Assembly (NCBI RefSeq): GCF_901686465.1
Contig: NZ_LR594487.1
Span: 902,894-966,893, forward strand
Length of the DNA stretch: 64,000 nt
Direction: 5' to 3'
Origin: Halorubrum sp. DM2
GTDB taxonomy: Archaea; Halobacteriota; Halobacteria; Halobacteriales; Haloferacaceae
The notes under the pieces are model-generated. The model was not told the origin of the DNA, did no database searches, and saw only the letters and a list, made by a program, of their open reading frames with translations. This document shows, piece by piece, positions 1 to 10,635 of the stretch. The number at the start of each line of letters is the position of its first letter. Position 1 is the stretch's first letter. Position numbers and translations under genes: made by a program.

Positions 1-134
1 TTACGACCGTTCACCAGAACGGTCACTACTCATTCGCACTAGTCTGTGTACGTCCGTCCACCCACCGGCTTGGACACCCTAGAACGACCACGGCCCACAC
101 AACACGCGAGACAGACCTTCCCCACAGGGAAGGT
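1..134 (+). other. 16S-23S rRNA spacer, 5' part
   Basis: This is the stretch between the 16S gene, whose 3' end lies just outside the window, and tRNA-Ala. A perfect 8-bp hairpin occupies 5-24 (GACCGTTC, loop ACCA, GAACGGTC). No reading frame here looks real. The assignment rests on position in front of tRNA-Ala and the 23S gene. Confidence 0.75.
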
Positions 135-206
135 GGGCTCATAGCTCAGCGGTAGAGTGCCTCCCTTGCAAGGAGGATGCCCTGGGTTCGAATCCCAGTG
201 AGTCCA
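135..206 (+). tRNA. tRNA-Ala (anticodon UGC)
   Basis: A complete cloverleaf is visible. The acceptor stem is GGGCTCA (135-141) with TGAGTCC (199-205) and discriminator A206. The anticodon stem CCTCC/GGAGG (160-164/172-176) holds the loop CTTGCAA with TGC at 167-169. The T-arm contains GGGTTCGAATCCC. CCA is not encoded. A tRNA-Ala in the 16S-23S spacer is the usual euryarchaeal arrangement, and the gene is cotranscribed with the rRNAs. Confidence 0.97.
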
Positions 207-487
207 TGTCCGTTCAGTCCAAATCCGTCCCCTTAAGTGGGAGACGCGATTCGGACTGAACACGACGACCGATGCACCATCCCGGGAAACCGCGGATGGG
301 AAGGGTTCGACGAACGCCCCGCACACACCCGGGGCGATTCAATGACAACCGTGTATACGTGCGATCCAGACGTCCACTGAACTCATCCGAGTTCGTGGAA
401 CGTCAGTGAACCATATACAGTCGGAATACTCTGACGAGTATTTCTGACACCGTCAGCACTCTCTTCTGAGAGTTGGCTGGCACACTA
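207..487 (+). other. tRNA-Ala to 23S rRNA spacer
   Basis: Transcribed spacer with no gene. It holds a long-range hairpin in which GTTCAGTCC (212-220) pairs with GGACTGAAC (253-261), extended inwards by further imperfect pairing. It also holds the 5' strand of the 23S processing stem (377-398), listed separately. Confidence 0.7.
377..398 (+). other. 23S rRNA processing stem, 5' strand (bulge-helix-bulge)
   Basis: The sequence here is complementary to 3414-3434, beyond the 23S 3' end. Ten pairs (CTGAACTCAT with ATGAGTTCAG) are followed by an internal mismatch, a short CGAGT helix, an extra base and CGTGG. A helix broken by bulges on both strands and flanking the 23S gene is the archaeal signal cut by the tRNA splicing endonuclease to release pre-23S rRNA. 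The exact cleavage positions are not determined. Confidence 0.8.
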
Positions 488-3397
<2,910 letters not shown>

Positions 3398-3413
3398 CAT
3401 TGGCGCTGACGCG

Positions 3414-3434
3414 CCACGACTCGCATGAGTTCAG
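3414..3434 (+). other. 23S rRNA processing stem, 3' strand (bulge-helix-bulge)
   Basis: This strand pairs with 377-398 to close a helix around the whole 23S gene, with bulges separated by a short central helix. It lies 16 nt after the predicted mature 23S 3' end. Role as substrate of the splicing endonuclease is known for archaeal rRNA and inferred here from the pairing. Confidence 0.8.
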
Positions 3435-3479
3435 GCGGTACCTGGATCGCACGATATACACGGTTGATACCGAACCACG

Positions 3480-3547
3480 ACCGACACAGGCGTCTCTTAA
3501 CGTCTCGACGGACAGAGAGAGTCTCGGTTCGAATCCGAGAGTCGGCA
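3480..3547 (+). ncRNA. tRNA-like t-element in front of 5S rRNA
   Basis: A degenerate tRNA-shaped element ends exactly at the 5S gene. It has a good T-arm (3522-3540: TCTCGG, loop TTCGAAT, CCGAGA) and a 3' acceptor strand AGTCGGC with A3547 in the discriminator position. Its acceptor pairs for five bases with CCGAC at 3481-3485, while no D-arm or convincing anticodon arm is present. In Haloferax volcanii a comparable tRNA-like structure lets tRNase Z make the 5S 5' end. The 68-nt span and abutment to 5S fit that role better than a functional tRNA or a chance T-arm. Confidence 0.75.
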
Positions 3548-3669
3548 TGAAGGCGGCCAAAGCGGTGGGGAGACACCCGTACCCATTCCGAACACGGAAG
3601 TTAAGCCCACCAGCGTATCGTGAAGTACTGGAGTGAGCGATCCTCTGGAAACCACGAGTCGCCGCCTCC
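3548..3669 (+). rRNA. rrf: 5S ribosomal RNA
   Basis: About 122 nt with clear similarity to haloarchaeal 5S rRNA: the AAGGCGGCC start, the segment CCCGTACCCATTCCGAACAC, the AAGTTAAGCCCACCAGCG segment and a GTCGCCGCC 3' strand that pairs with the 5' strand. The 5' end is set directly after the t-element discriminator. No tRNA-Cys follows it, unlike many haloarchaeal operons. Confidence 0.95.
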
Positions 3670-3703
3670 CTATTCATACGAGAGCATTCTGCTCTCATCT
3701 ACC

Positions 3704-3735
3704 AGCCCACGGGCACACTGCCCGTGGGCTGTTTT
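3704..3735 (+). terminator. rRNA operon terminator
   Basis: A perfect 12-bp hairpin AGCCCACGGGCA, loop CAC, TGCCCGTGGGCT is followed directly by GTTTT. A second small hairpin GAGAGCATTCTGCTCTC (3680-3696) precedes it. It lies about 35 nt downstream of 5S and nothing cotranscribed follows, so it is the likely end of the rRNA transcript. Confidence 0.8.
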
Positions 3736-3978
3736 CATGTGTTGCGAGCCCGCGCACTCGCGGTCTCGCACGCGACCGTCTACGACTGATCGATAGTCGC
3801 ACGTACAGGTGAGAGCGGCCGGACTCAGTGCGTGTTGGCCTCGTTCCCGCGAGTAGCGGCGGCGTACTCGGTCACCGGCCCGCGAGCAACGGGCGGGCCG
3901 TCGCCGCGCCGATAATCATATCAGTACTGATAGCATCATCCGTAAGTTTATGAGTTTTGTCGGTGAAGCTAACGTATC
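3736..3978. promoter_or_regulatory. Intergenic region with 14-bp palindrome and promoter
   Basis: No gene seen. A perfect palindrome TATCAGTACTGATA lies at 3919-3932 in a local AT-rich island. A TATA-like run (GTAAGTTTATGAG, around 3945-3955) sits about 30 nt before the ATG at 3979. The palindrome is just upstream of this promoter and is a candidate operator, which is inference only. Confidence 0.5.
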
Positions 3979-4830
3979 ATGGACGGACCGAACGACGCCG
4001 ACGCCACGGTGCGACTGGCCTGTGGGGATCGTCCGTCGGTTCGCGACGGAATCACCGCAGAGCGGGTGGTGTCGGTATTGTTCGGGACCGATGTCGAGGC
4101 GTGGCGGACCGGTTGGCAGCGAACGGCCGCGGGGCCGCCGAGTCGGGAGGCGGTGGTAGACGCGAGTGATGTCACCCGAAGCGGGGCCGCCTCGTCGACG
4201 CAGGTCATGGCGAACGGGGGGCTCGCGTACACGATACTCGGTCGTGAAGCCGGGAACGAACGGGTTCTCGACGCCCTGGCGTCCCACCTCGACGGCGCTC
4301 CTCCGGGGACGGTCGATCTGGTAATCGACGACCTCGCGCCCGTCGCCGCGCGCGACGGTCCCGACTCCGCAGTCGCGTTCACGGACCGGTTCGTAGCACG
4401 GTTCGCGGAGCGGGCGAACCGGATCGCGATCGGATACGCCCGCGGGGGCCCCGCGGAGGTTGTGTCTCGGATGGGTAACCGCGTCGATTCGCTCGTCGGT
4501 ACCGACGCGGAGACGGCCGCGGTCGAACGGCTCTCCCGCGAGGATCCGACGACCTTCGGGTACGTCCGCCGGCATTGGGCGGAGGCCAAACGGGGGATTG
4601 AAGCGTGCGACCGTAACTACCCGCAGTCGAAACAGGTCCACGCCGCGCTGACGGATCCCGAGACGACGCCGCGAACGCTCGGAGCGACGCTATCAGGGCT
4701 GGTGACGCTCGGCGCGCTGGACACGTGGAGCGAGACCGTGGGACCGACCCGATACGATCTCACCGCGTACCGTCCGGATCGAGCGTGGGCCATTGGTGCC
4801 GCGGTTGAGACGGGCGCGTCCGACGACTGA
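3979..4830 (+). CDS. RecA/KaiC-like protein without Walker A, with C-terminal winged helix
   Basis: A 283-aa haloarchaeal protein. The N-terminal two thirds have the layout of a RecA/KaiC-type alpha-beta fold: a hydrophobic strand ending in acidic residues (VDLVIDDLAPVA, about residue 112) and a following helix, but no GxxxxGK[ST] loop, so ATP binding is unlikely. The last 70 residues, after YPQSKQVHAAL, have the helix-helix-strand pattern of a winged helix (SGLVTLGALDTW). Such proteins are common in haloarchaea as putative regulators (DUF7504-like, from memory). The start codon fits the TATA-like signal about 30 nt upstream. The gene stands alone on its strand. A DNA-binding regulatory role is inferred. 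Confidence 0.65.
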   Translation: MDGPNDADATVRLACGDRPSVRDGITAERVVSVLFGTDVEAWRTGWQRTAAGPPSREAVVDASDVTRSGAASSTQVMANGGLAYTILGREAGNERVLDALASHLDGAPPGTVDLVIDDLAPVAARDGPDSAVAFTDRFVARFAERANRIAIGYARGGPAEVVSRMGNRVDSLVGTDAETAAVERLSREDPTTFGYVRRHWAEAKRGIEACDRNYPQSKQVHAALTDPETTPRTLGATLSGLVTLGALDTWSETVGPTRYDLTAYRPDRAWAIGAAVETGASDD

Positions 4831-4874
4831 ACCGCAGCTCGCGTCACGGTCGCTCCACCGCCTCGGTAATCGCT

Positions 4875-5186
4875 TCAGTCGTCCGCCGCACCGACGCGTT
4901 CGAGGTCTGTCTCCATGACCGTCCCGTCCGGCTCGATGGTCACGCTTCCGAGGGGTGCCGTCTCGCCGGTCTCGTATCGCGCGGCGACGGCCTCCAACGT
5001 CCGGCGTTGATCGAGGCGCTCCCACACCGTCTCCGCCACGAGCGACTGGAACGTTTCGGGGTCGGTCCACCCGGAGTCGATGTCGGAGGGGACGCCGACG
5101 ACGACCCGGAGCTCCGTCTCGGTGACGCGAATGCCGACTCCGAACGTGTCCGCACACATGGCCCGCGGTTCGAGCCGAGGAGTCAA
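4875..5186 (-). CDS. Conserved haloarchaeal hypothetical protein
   Basis: Up to 103 aa, acidic and soluble, with no signal peptide or membrane segment. The translation has regular alternation typical of a small alpha-beta domain (GVGIRVTETELRVVVGVP, then SLVAETVWERL, then PLGSVTIEPDGTV). No catalytic or metal-binding motif is visible. An internal ATG at 5159 (MCADTF) is an equally possible start and gives 94 aa. It is transcribed divergently from the EamA gene and convergently with the RecA-like gene. I do not recognise a function. Confidence 0.6.
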   Translation of the reverse strand: MTPRLEPRAMCADTFGVGIRVTETELRVVVGVPSDIDSGWTDPETFQSLVAETVWERLDQRRTLEAVAARYETGETAPLGSVTIEPDGTVMETDLERVGAADD

Positions 5187-5292
5187 GTCTCCGTCGCTGC
5201 GTCCGTCGGACGACGGAGGCGGCCCCTTTCGACCGAATCAACTGTCACTCGAAACCCGTAAGCACCCGCCGCTCGAACGACCGCGAGACCCG

Positions 5293-6180
5293 ATGGACTC
5301 GAAGCCGGCGGTGTCACCGAGTGCGGGACTGGCGGTCGCGGTCGCTGCCGTGAGCGCGGGGGCGACCCTCGTGCGCCTGAGCGACGCGCCGAGCTCCGTC
5401 GCCGCGTTCTACCGGGTGCTGTTCACGACGCTGCCGCTGGCCTCTGTCGCCGCGTGGCGGTACCGCGGGGAGTTCGCGCGGATCCGGTCTCGGGACCTCG
5501 CGTTCGCGGCTCTGTCCGGGGTCGCGCTCGCCGTCCACTTCGCGGCGTGGTTCGAAAGCCTCCGGTGGACGAGCGTCGCGGCGAGCGTGACGCTGGTTCA
5601 GGCCCAACCGGTGTTCGTCGCGCTCGGCGCGTGGCTGCTGTTGCGCGAACGCGTCACGCGTCGCATGGCCGCGGGCATCGCGGTCGCCGTGGTCGGGATG
5701 GTGTCGATGTCCCTCGGCGACCTCCTCGGCGGCGTGGCGATCGGTCCCCGTCCCCTGTACGGGAACGCGCTCGCGCTGTCCGGTGCGGTCGCCGCCGCGG
5801 GCTACGTGCTGGCGGGGCGTTCGCTGCGCCAGCGAATCTCGCTGATCCCCTACGTCACGGTCGTGTACGGCGTCTGCGTGGTCGTGCTGCTCGCGTTCGT
5901 CCTCGCCGCCGGGCGTCCGCTCACCGGCTACCCGCTCAGGGAGTGGCTGCTGTTCGTCGGGCTGGCGGTGGGACCGGGACTGCTCGGTCACACCGTCCTC
6001 AACTGGGCGCTCGCACACCTCGAATCGAGCGTCGTCTCCGTCTCGCTGCTCGGCGAACCGGTCGGTGCGACGCTGCTCGCGTTCGCGTTGCTGTCAGAGG
6101 CCCCGACGCCGGCCACCGTTTCCGGCGGCTGTATCGTCCTCTTCGGGATCTACGTCACGGCGGCCGCCGATCCTGAGTAG
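5293..6180 (+). CDS. EamA/DMT-superfamily transporter
   Basis: A 295-aa integral membrane protein with about ten hydrophobic segments in two five-helix halves, the mark of the drug/metabolite transporter (EamA) superfamily. Typical local features are the first-half SWTSVAASVTLVQAQP-like segment (here RWTSVAASVTLVQAQPVF) and the second-half HTVLNWALAHLESSVVSVS with a glutamate before the last helices. The family exports amino acids, nucleobase derivatives or similar small molecules; the substrate here cannot be read. Start ATG at 5293 was chosen because upstream in-frame codons are not membrane-like and overlap the promoter of the divergent gene. Confidence 0.88.
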   Translation: MDSKPAVSPSAGLAVAVAAVSAGATLVRLSDAPSSVAAFYRVLFTTLPLASVAAWRYRGEFARIRSRDLAFAALSGVALAVHFAAWFESLRWTSVAASVTLVQAQPVFVALGAWLLLRERVTRRMAAGIAVAVVGMVSMSLGDLLGGVAIGPRPLYGNALALSGAVAAAGYVLAGRSLRQRISLIPYVTVVYGVCVVVLLAFVLAAGRPLTGYPLREWLLFVGLAVGPGLLGHTVLNWALAHLESSVVSVSLLGEPVGATLLAFALLSEAPTPATVSGGCIVLFGIYVTAAADPE

Positions 6181-6240
6181 CGTTTTCACCCTCGATATTT
6201 TGGGATAAACGTTGAAGCCCGCAGACCGATTGAACGGGGT

Positions 6241-7812
6241 ATGGACCGGCGAACAGTCGTCGCGTTCGTGGGCGACGACGCGAGCGCTGGCGAACGCGTG
6301 TCCCGCGCAGTGGACGCCGCTTGGGAGGGGACCGACGGCCCGACGTTTCGCGCGCTTGCCCCCGCCGACCTCGACGCGGACCGCGAGGGTGAGGGACCGC
6401 TAAACGCGACCTGTGTGGTAGTCGTCACCGCCGCGGCCACGACCGACGGGGCGGTACGGGACCGCCTCAAGCGACTTCCGTCGAACGTACCAGTGATCGC
6501 GCTCGTCGAGGACGCGACGACGGCGACGATCCGCGCCCTGTTGTCGGCCGACGTGGACGACGTGGTGGAGGTGGGCGGGCGAGACTCGACCGCTGACGGA
6601 CCCGATGATGTCGCTCGGCTCGTCGAGTGTTTTGCGAACCGAGCGGATCCCGATCGCGTTCAACTCGGCGACGACGACGTCGCCCGGCTCGCGGACGTGT
6701 TGCTCGACGCCGGAACGACGCTGATGAGTACGCGGACCGACGAGGTCGACACGAAGATCGAGTGGACGATGGAGAACGTCGGCGAACACGCCGAACTCGA
6801 TCGGATCGTCTGCTATCGGGAGGACGACGGCCGATTCGTGCCCGCGTACAGCTGGTGTCCTGACGGATCCGAACCGGAACCGAGGGCGTTCGAGGACTTC
6901 CCCAACCCAGACCAGCTATCGACGTTCACCAACGTCGCGCGTTCGTCTGCCGCACCGGCGTTTTCCGGCGACGGGAGCGCTGAGACGGGCGAACGACCGC
7001 CGGCGACGGTTCATGTACCGCTCGTCGTCGACTGGGAACTGAGCGGGATCGTCGCGTTCGAGTCCGACGACTGTCGCGTCTGGACGGACGACGAGGTCGA
7101 CCTGTACCGCACGCTCGGTGATTTGGTCGCGCACACGATCGCACGCAACGATCGCCGGGTTGCGCTCCGACGGCAGGCCGAACAGCTCGAACAGTTCAGC
7201 GCCGTCGTGTCACACGACCTCAGGAACCCGCTCAACGTGATTTCGGGATACCTCTCCCTCTCAGAGGAGGAGCTCTCACCGACGCGCTACGAGGCCATGA
7301 ACGGTGCGGTCGACCGCATGGAGACGCTGATCGACGACCTTCTCATGCTCGCCCGGCGCGGCGAGGCGATCGGTGACACGGAGCCGGTTCCGATCGAGGC
7401 CATCGCGGAGGAGGCGTGGCAGTCGGTGCGTGCGCCCGACGCGACCCTCACGATCGCCGACGAGATCGGCCGCGTCGAGGCCGATCCGAGCCGGCTCCGG
7501 CAGGCATTCGAGAACCTCTTCCGGAACGCGATCGACCACGGCGGTCGGGATGTCACGATAGAGATCGGACCGCTCGCTGCGGGCGGCGACAGGGGACTGT
7601 ACGTCGCGGACGACGGTCCCGGGATCCCGATCGAACTGGTCGACACGGTCTTCGATTCGGGCGTCTCGTCGGCCGACAGCTCCGGGATCGGCTTAGCGAT
7701 CGTCGACCGCATCGTCGAGGCGCACGAGTGGGACATCGAGGCGCGGAACGACGACGGTGCCGTCTTCGAACTCACCTTCGGTGCGGACGCGACGCGGGCC
7801 GCGTCGCTGTAG
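6241..7812 (+). CDS. Cytoplasmic sensor histidine kinase (pseudo-receiver, GAF, HisKA, HATPase)
   Basis: A 523-aa sensor kinase with no membrane segment. Residues 1-130 resemble a response-regulator fold, but the strand that should carry the phosphoacceptor reads CVVVVTAAAT with no aspartate, so it is a pseudo-receiver. Residues of about 150-300 fit a GAF domain. The H-box VSHDLRNPLN places the phosphorylated histidine at H325. The ATP-binding domain has the N-box FRNAIDHGG (N429), D457 in ADDGPG and a GIGLAI lid. No response regulator lies next door, so its partner is elsewhere, as is usual in haloarchaea. A TATA-like run GATATTTTGGG precedes the gene. Confidence 0.92.
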   Translation: MDRRTVVAFVGDDASAGERVSRAVDAAWEGTDGPTFRALAPADLDADREGEGPLNATCVVVVTAAATTDGAVRDRLKRLPSNVPVIALVEDATTATIRALLSADVDDVVEVGGRDSTADGPDDVARLVECFANRADPDRVQLGDDDVARLADVLLDAGTTLMSTRTDEVDTKIEWTMENVGEHAELDRIVCYREDDGRFVPAYSWCPDGSEPEPRAFEDFPNPDQLSTFTNVARSSAAPAFSGDGSAETGERPPATVHVPLVVDWELSGIVAFESDDCRVWTDDEVDLYRTLGDLVAHTIARNDRRVALRRQAEQLEQFSAVVSHDLRNPLNVISGYLSLSEEELSPTRYEAMNGAVDRMETLIDDLLMLARRGEAIGDTEPVPIEAIAEEAWQSVRAPDATLTIADEIGRVEADPSRLRQAFENLFRNAIDHGGRDVTIEIGPLAAGGDRGLYVADDGPGIPIELVDTVFDSGVSSADSSGIGLAIVDRIVEAHEWDIEARNDDGAVFELTFGADATRAASL

Positions 7813-7847
7813 GCGGTTCGGTCCGCAGTTCCGGTCTGCGACGGCGT

Positions 7848-8348
7848 TCAGTACTCCGAGAACCGCTCGATCGTCCGGCGGTGCCGGTCGCGGAACATCC
7901 CCTCGAAGCCGATCTTCGCCGGCGGCCCGGCGGCGTCCCCGAGCGGTCCGAGCGGCAGCCGATACGCGACCGCGTCGACGAGGAGGGTCTCGTCGCCGTC
8001 GGCGTAGAACGCGTGCGTGTGTTCCCAGCGCCGGAACGGGCCGCCCTCCATCTCGTCGACGAACCGGGCGGAGCGCTCGGGCGGAGTCGTCCCCTCGGGA
8101 TCACGCTCAGTGATCCGCGAGGTCCACCGCTGTCGCGGCCCGATCCCGAACGGCCTGAGCGACATCTCGATCGTCGACCCGGCGACGAGGACTTCGGGGT
8201 CCGGCGAGCCGTCCGGCCCCTCGACGTCGCCGATCCGGAGGCGCATCCAGTCGGGAGTGAGTTCTCGCAGTCCGTCGACCGTGGAGTGAAACGCCCACAC
8301 GTCTTCGATCGGAGCCGGCACCCGAGTCGTCCGCCTGTACGTCGGCAT
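7848..8348 (-). CDS. SRPBCC (START-like) ligand-binding protein
   Basis: A 166-aa protein beginning PTYRRTTRVPAPIEDVWAFHS, the classic opening of the polyketide cyclase/CoxG/START-like (SRPBCC) fold: strand, then the P-A-P-x-E-x-V-W-x-F-H turn and helix. The remainder follows the fold: PEVLVAGSTIEMSLRPFG, then FRRWEHTHAFYA, then a long C-terminal helix around AKIGFEGMFRDRHRRTIERF. These proteins bind hydrophobic small molecules in a deep pocket; the ligand is unknown. The ATG at 8348 is chosen over a longer frame because the added residues are arginine-rich and unlike halophilic protein. It converges with the kinase gene. Confidence 0.82.
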   Translation of the reverse strand: MPTYRRTTRVPAPIEDVWAFHSTVDGLRELTPDWMRLRIGDVEGPDGSPDPEVLVAGSTIEMSLRPFGIGPRQRWTSRITERDPEGTTPPERSARFVDEMEGGPFRRWEHTHAFYADGDETLLVDAVAYRLPLGPLGDAAGPPAKIGFEGMFRDRHRRTIERFSEY

Positions 8349-8440
8349 ACCCGCGGTACGGGTCCGGCGAACAAAAAGCCGTCCTCGGCGGCGGTCCGGG
8401 ACCGAAACCCGCATGTCCGCCCGTCCCCTTCCCGAACGCG

Positions 8441-9367
8441 ATGGAACGCGGGGCGATCGACGTTGGCGACTTGGCCGGACCGTTCGACCTTCAGGCGACG
8501 CTCGAAAGCGGACAGAGCTACCTCTGGAACCGCGCGGACGGCGACACCTACGGAGAGCTTCACGCGCACGGCGGCGACGCGTGGTACGAGACTGTCGTCG
8601 ACCCGATCCCCGGTGTGACCGACGAGCGCGTCGCGGTCCGGGTCCGACAGGAGGGCGGCGTCCACGACGGGACGCTCCGCTGGGAGGCGTCGACCGACGC
8701 CGAGCCCCTCTTGGCCCACCTGCTCCGGCTCGACGACGACCTCGACGCGATCTTAGACGCCACGCCGGATCTCTCCCTTCTGGAGCGCGCGTACGACGCC
8801 TACGAGGGGATGCGGCTGACCCGCGACCCGGTCTTTCCCTGCCTGATCTCGTTCATCTGCTCGGCGCAGATGCGCGTCGCCCGCATCCACGGAATGCAAC
8901 GTCGACTCCGCGAGACCTACGGCGACGCGGTCGCGCTCGGCGACGAGACGTATCGCGCCTTCCCGACGCCCGAGCAGTTAGCGGCGCGCACGGAGGACGA
9001 ACTCCGCGACCTCTCCTTAGGCTACCGCGCGCCGTACGTCCAGCGCACCGCCGAGATGGTCGCGAGCGGCGAGGCGGACCCCCGGGAGGCGGCCGACCTG
9101 CCGTATGAGGAGGCCCGCGAGTCGCTCACGCGGTTCGTCGGCGTCGGGGACAAGGTCGCCGACTGCGTGCTGCTGTTCTCGCTCGGCTTCCTCGAAGCGG
9201 TGCCGTTGGACACTTGGATCCGAACCACCATCGAGGAGTACTACCCCGACTGCGACCGCGGGAGCTACGCGGCGACGTCGCGGGCGCTCCGCGAGCGGTT
9301 CGGCGACGAGTTCGCCGGTTACGCGCAGACGTACGTGTTCTACTACCTCCGCGCCGGCGGCGAGTGA
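8441..9367 (+). CDS. ogg: 8-oxoguanine DNA glycosylase, OGG family (HhH-GPD)
   Basis: A 308-aa base-excision repair enzyme that removes oxidised guanine and nicks the strand through its lyase activity. An N-terminal OGG domain (FDLQATLESGQSYLWN) is followed by the helical HhH-GPD core with SFICSAQMRVARIHGMQ. The hairpin-helix-hairpin and catalytic signature GVGDKVADCVLLFSLG carries lysine K238, and PLDTW carries the aspartate D257. The 19-residue spacing equals that of K249 and D268 in human OGG1. Length and motifs look complete. It follows the divergent SRPBCC gene and is separated from the UPF0212 gene by 66 nt. Confidence 0.92.
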   Translation: MERGAIDVGDLAGPFDLQATLESGQSYLWNRADGDTYGELHAHGGDAWYETVVDPIPGVTDERVAVRVRQEGGVHDGTLRWEASTDAEPLLAHLLRLDDDLDAILDATPDLSLLERAYDAYEGMRLTRDPVFPCLISFICSAQMRVARIHGMQRRLRETYGDAVALGDETYRAFPTPEQLAARTEDELRDLSLGYRAPYVQRTAEMVASGEADPREAADLPYEEARESLTRFVGVGDKVADCVLLFSLGFLEAVPLDTWIRTTIEEYYPDCDRGSYAATSRALRERFGDEFAGYAQTYVFYYLRAGGE

Positions 9368-9433
9368 GGGAGGCGTCCGAAACCCGGCCGCGGCCGAAGT
9401 TTGATACTCGTTCGCGTGGTATATCTCCCCGTG

Positions 9434-9814
9434 ATGGACTGTCGAGTCGTCGTCGAGGCCGCGGTTCCGGTGTACGACGTGGAGACCGTCGACGAGGCGG
9501 TCCGGATCGCTATCTCGAAGACCGGCGAGATGCTCAACCCGGACCTCAACTACGTCGAGATCGACGCCGGGACGCGGACGTCGCCGAGCGGCGAGCAGCT
9601 CGACCCGGCCTTCGTCGCGGCGGACGAGGCGCTGGTCGCCTTGGAGCTTCAGATGGACGTGTTCAACGTCGATCGCGACGAACACGCCAGCCGCGTGGCG
9701 CGCAAGGAGATCGGAAAGCGCCTCCGAAACATCCCGCTGAAGGTGCTGTCAGTCACCGAAATCGACCCTGAGGAGAGCGACCGCGCCGCGGACGACGAAA
9801 GCGCCGGCGACTGA
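9434..9814 (+). CDS. UPF0212 family protein
   Basis: A 126-aa conserved archaeal protein (MDCRVVVEAAVPVYDVETVDEAVRIAIS...), matching UPF0212/DUF555 as I recall it. Features are a beta-alpha opening, a central acidic loop with PDLNYVEID, and a basic helix RKEIGKRLRNIPL before a last strand. The C-terminal tail is acidic and disordered. The function of the family is unknown. ATG 9434 fits family N-termini better than an upstream in-frame GTG at 9401. Confidence 0.85.
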   Translation: MDCRVVVEAAVPVYDVETVDEAVRIAISKTGEMLNPDLNYVEIDAGTRTSPSGEQLDPAFVAADEALVALELQMDVFNVDRDEHASRVARKEIGKRLRNIPLKVLSVTEIDPEESDRAADDESAGD

Positions 9815-9907
9815 GTGCCGACACACAAGGAGTATCGGCGCGCGGAACGCGGCCGCGACGCTGGGCGGTGAGCGGAACGGTCGGCGAGGAGCAGCACGCA
9901 GTAAGTC

Positions 9908-10141
9908 TCAGTCGGCCGTCGGGGCCAGCGGCTCCGATTCGGACGACTCCATCGGCTCGGTGATTCCCTCAGTCAGCTTGAAAACGGCGGCCTTGTGGTC
10001 GGTCTTCGATTTGTGAATCGATGTCGGTTTGACGCCCAGTTCCTCATACGCTTCGAGGTCAACGTCGTCGTCCCAGAACTCGCACTGTTTTCGTACCTCC
10101 GCGAGGAGACCGTGAAGATGGATGAGTTCCTGCTTCTTCAT
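9908..10141 (-). CDS. UPF0058 family protein (copy 1)
   Basis: A 77-aa protein starting MKKQELIHLHGLL, the family hallmark, with WDDDVDLEAYEELGV and the basic PTSIHKSKTDHKAAVFKL segment. UPF0058 proteins are small archaeal helical proteins of unknown function. The start at 10141 is supported by the TATA-like run TATATATTATTA at 10166-10178, which gives a leaderless transcript; in-frame codons further upstream overlap that promoter. A paralogue is at 38165-38443. Confidence 0.88.
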   Translation of the reverse strand: MKKQELIHLHGLLAEVRKQCEFWDDDVDLEAYEELGVKPTSIHKSKTDHKAAVFKLTEGITEPMESSESEPLAPTAD

Positions 10142-10397
10142 GAGTACCAGTTCTTTGCTACTGGAGGTATATATTATTATCTTGAGCCACGTTACCATGG
10201 TCTTCACGTATTTTGTGAGTAGCGGGGCGGAGAAGTGGGTTCTCGTCAAATCGTTCAGGATCGTTTGTAGATATCCACGGCTCCGTCGTAATCTGTTGCC
10301 TGCGGTTGAGGGCGGTCCGCCGGTCCCACATGCGGGACTACCGAACGGGAACCGCCGGATCGAACTGCCGGACCCGTCGGGACGCGGCCCCGACCGG
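10142..10397. promoter_or_regulatory. Promoter region of the UPF0058 gene plus gene-free stretch
   Basis: The first 80 nt are strongly AT-rich and hold the UPF0058 promoter (TATA-like 10166-10178, minus strand). From 10220 to 10397 the DNA returns to high GC and I see no convincing gene; minus-strand reading frames there run through arginine- and proline-rich sequence. Confidence 0.55.
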
Positions 10398-10577
10398 TCA
10401 CTGGAACTGCTGGACGGCCTCGAGGTCGCGTTCCGTCCGCATGAACTCGGTCAGCCGTCGCGTCGCGTGACACGCCGAACAGCTGAAGTTGGACCGGAGA
10501 TCCTGAAGATCGGCGGGGTTGTCCTGCCACTCCTTGCCACACTCCGGACAGACGAGTCTGACGAACGCGTCGACCAT
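10398..10577 (-). CDS. Small zinc-ribbon protein (59 aa)
   Basis: A 59-aa gene short enough to be missed by length cut-offs. It begins MVDAFVRLVCPECGKEW and carries two CxxC pairs (CPEC at residues 10-13 and CSAC near residue 33), spaced as in a single zinc ribbon, followed by a basic helix (HATRRLTEFMRTERDLEAV). Haloarchaea encode many such small zinc-finger proteins, some with regulatory or stress roles; I cannot name a function for this one. It lies 58 nt downstream of the TFB gene on the same strand and may be cotranscribed with it. Confidence 0.8.
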   Translation of the reverse strand: MVDAFVRLVCPECGKEWQDNPADLQDLRSNFSCSACHATRRLTEFMRTERDLEAVQQFQ

Positions 10578-10635
10578 GTCCCCGCCTACAGCGGGCCGCA
10601 GTAAAAACGTGGGTGGCGGAACTGGGGGAGCCGCG

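Noticed and set aside
3480-3547. Functional tRNA gene
   Set aside because: No D-arm or anticodon arm, and only five pairs in the acceptor; it fits a t-element instead.
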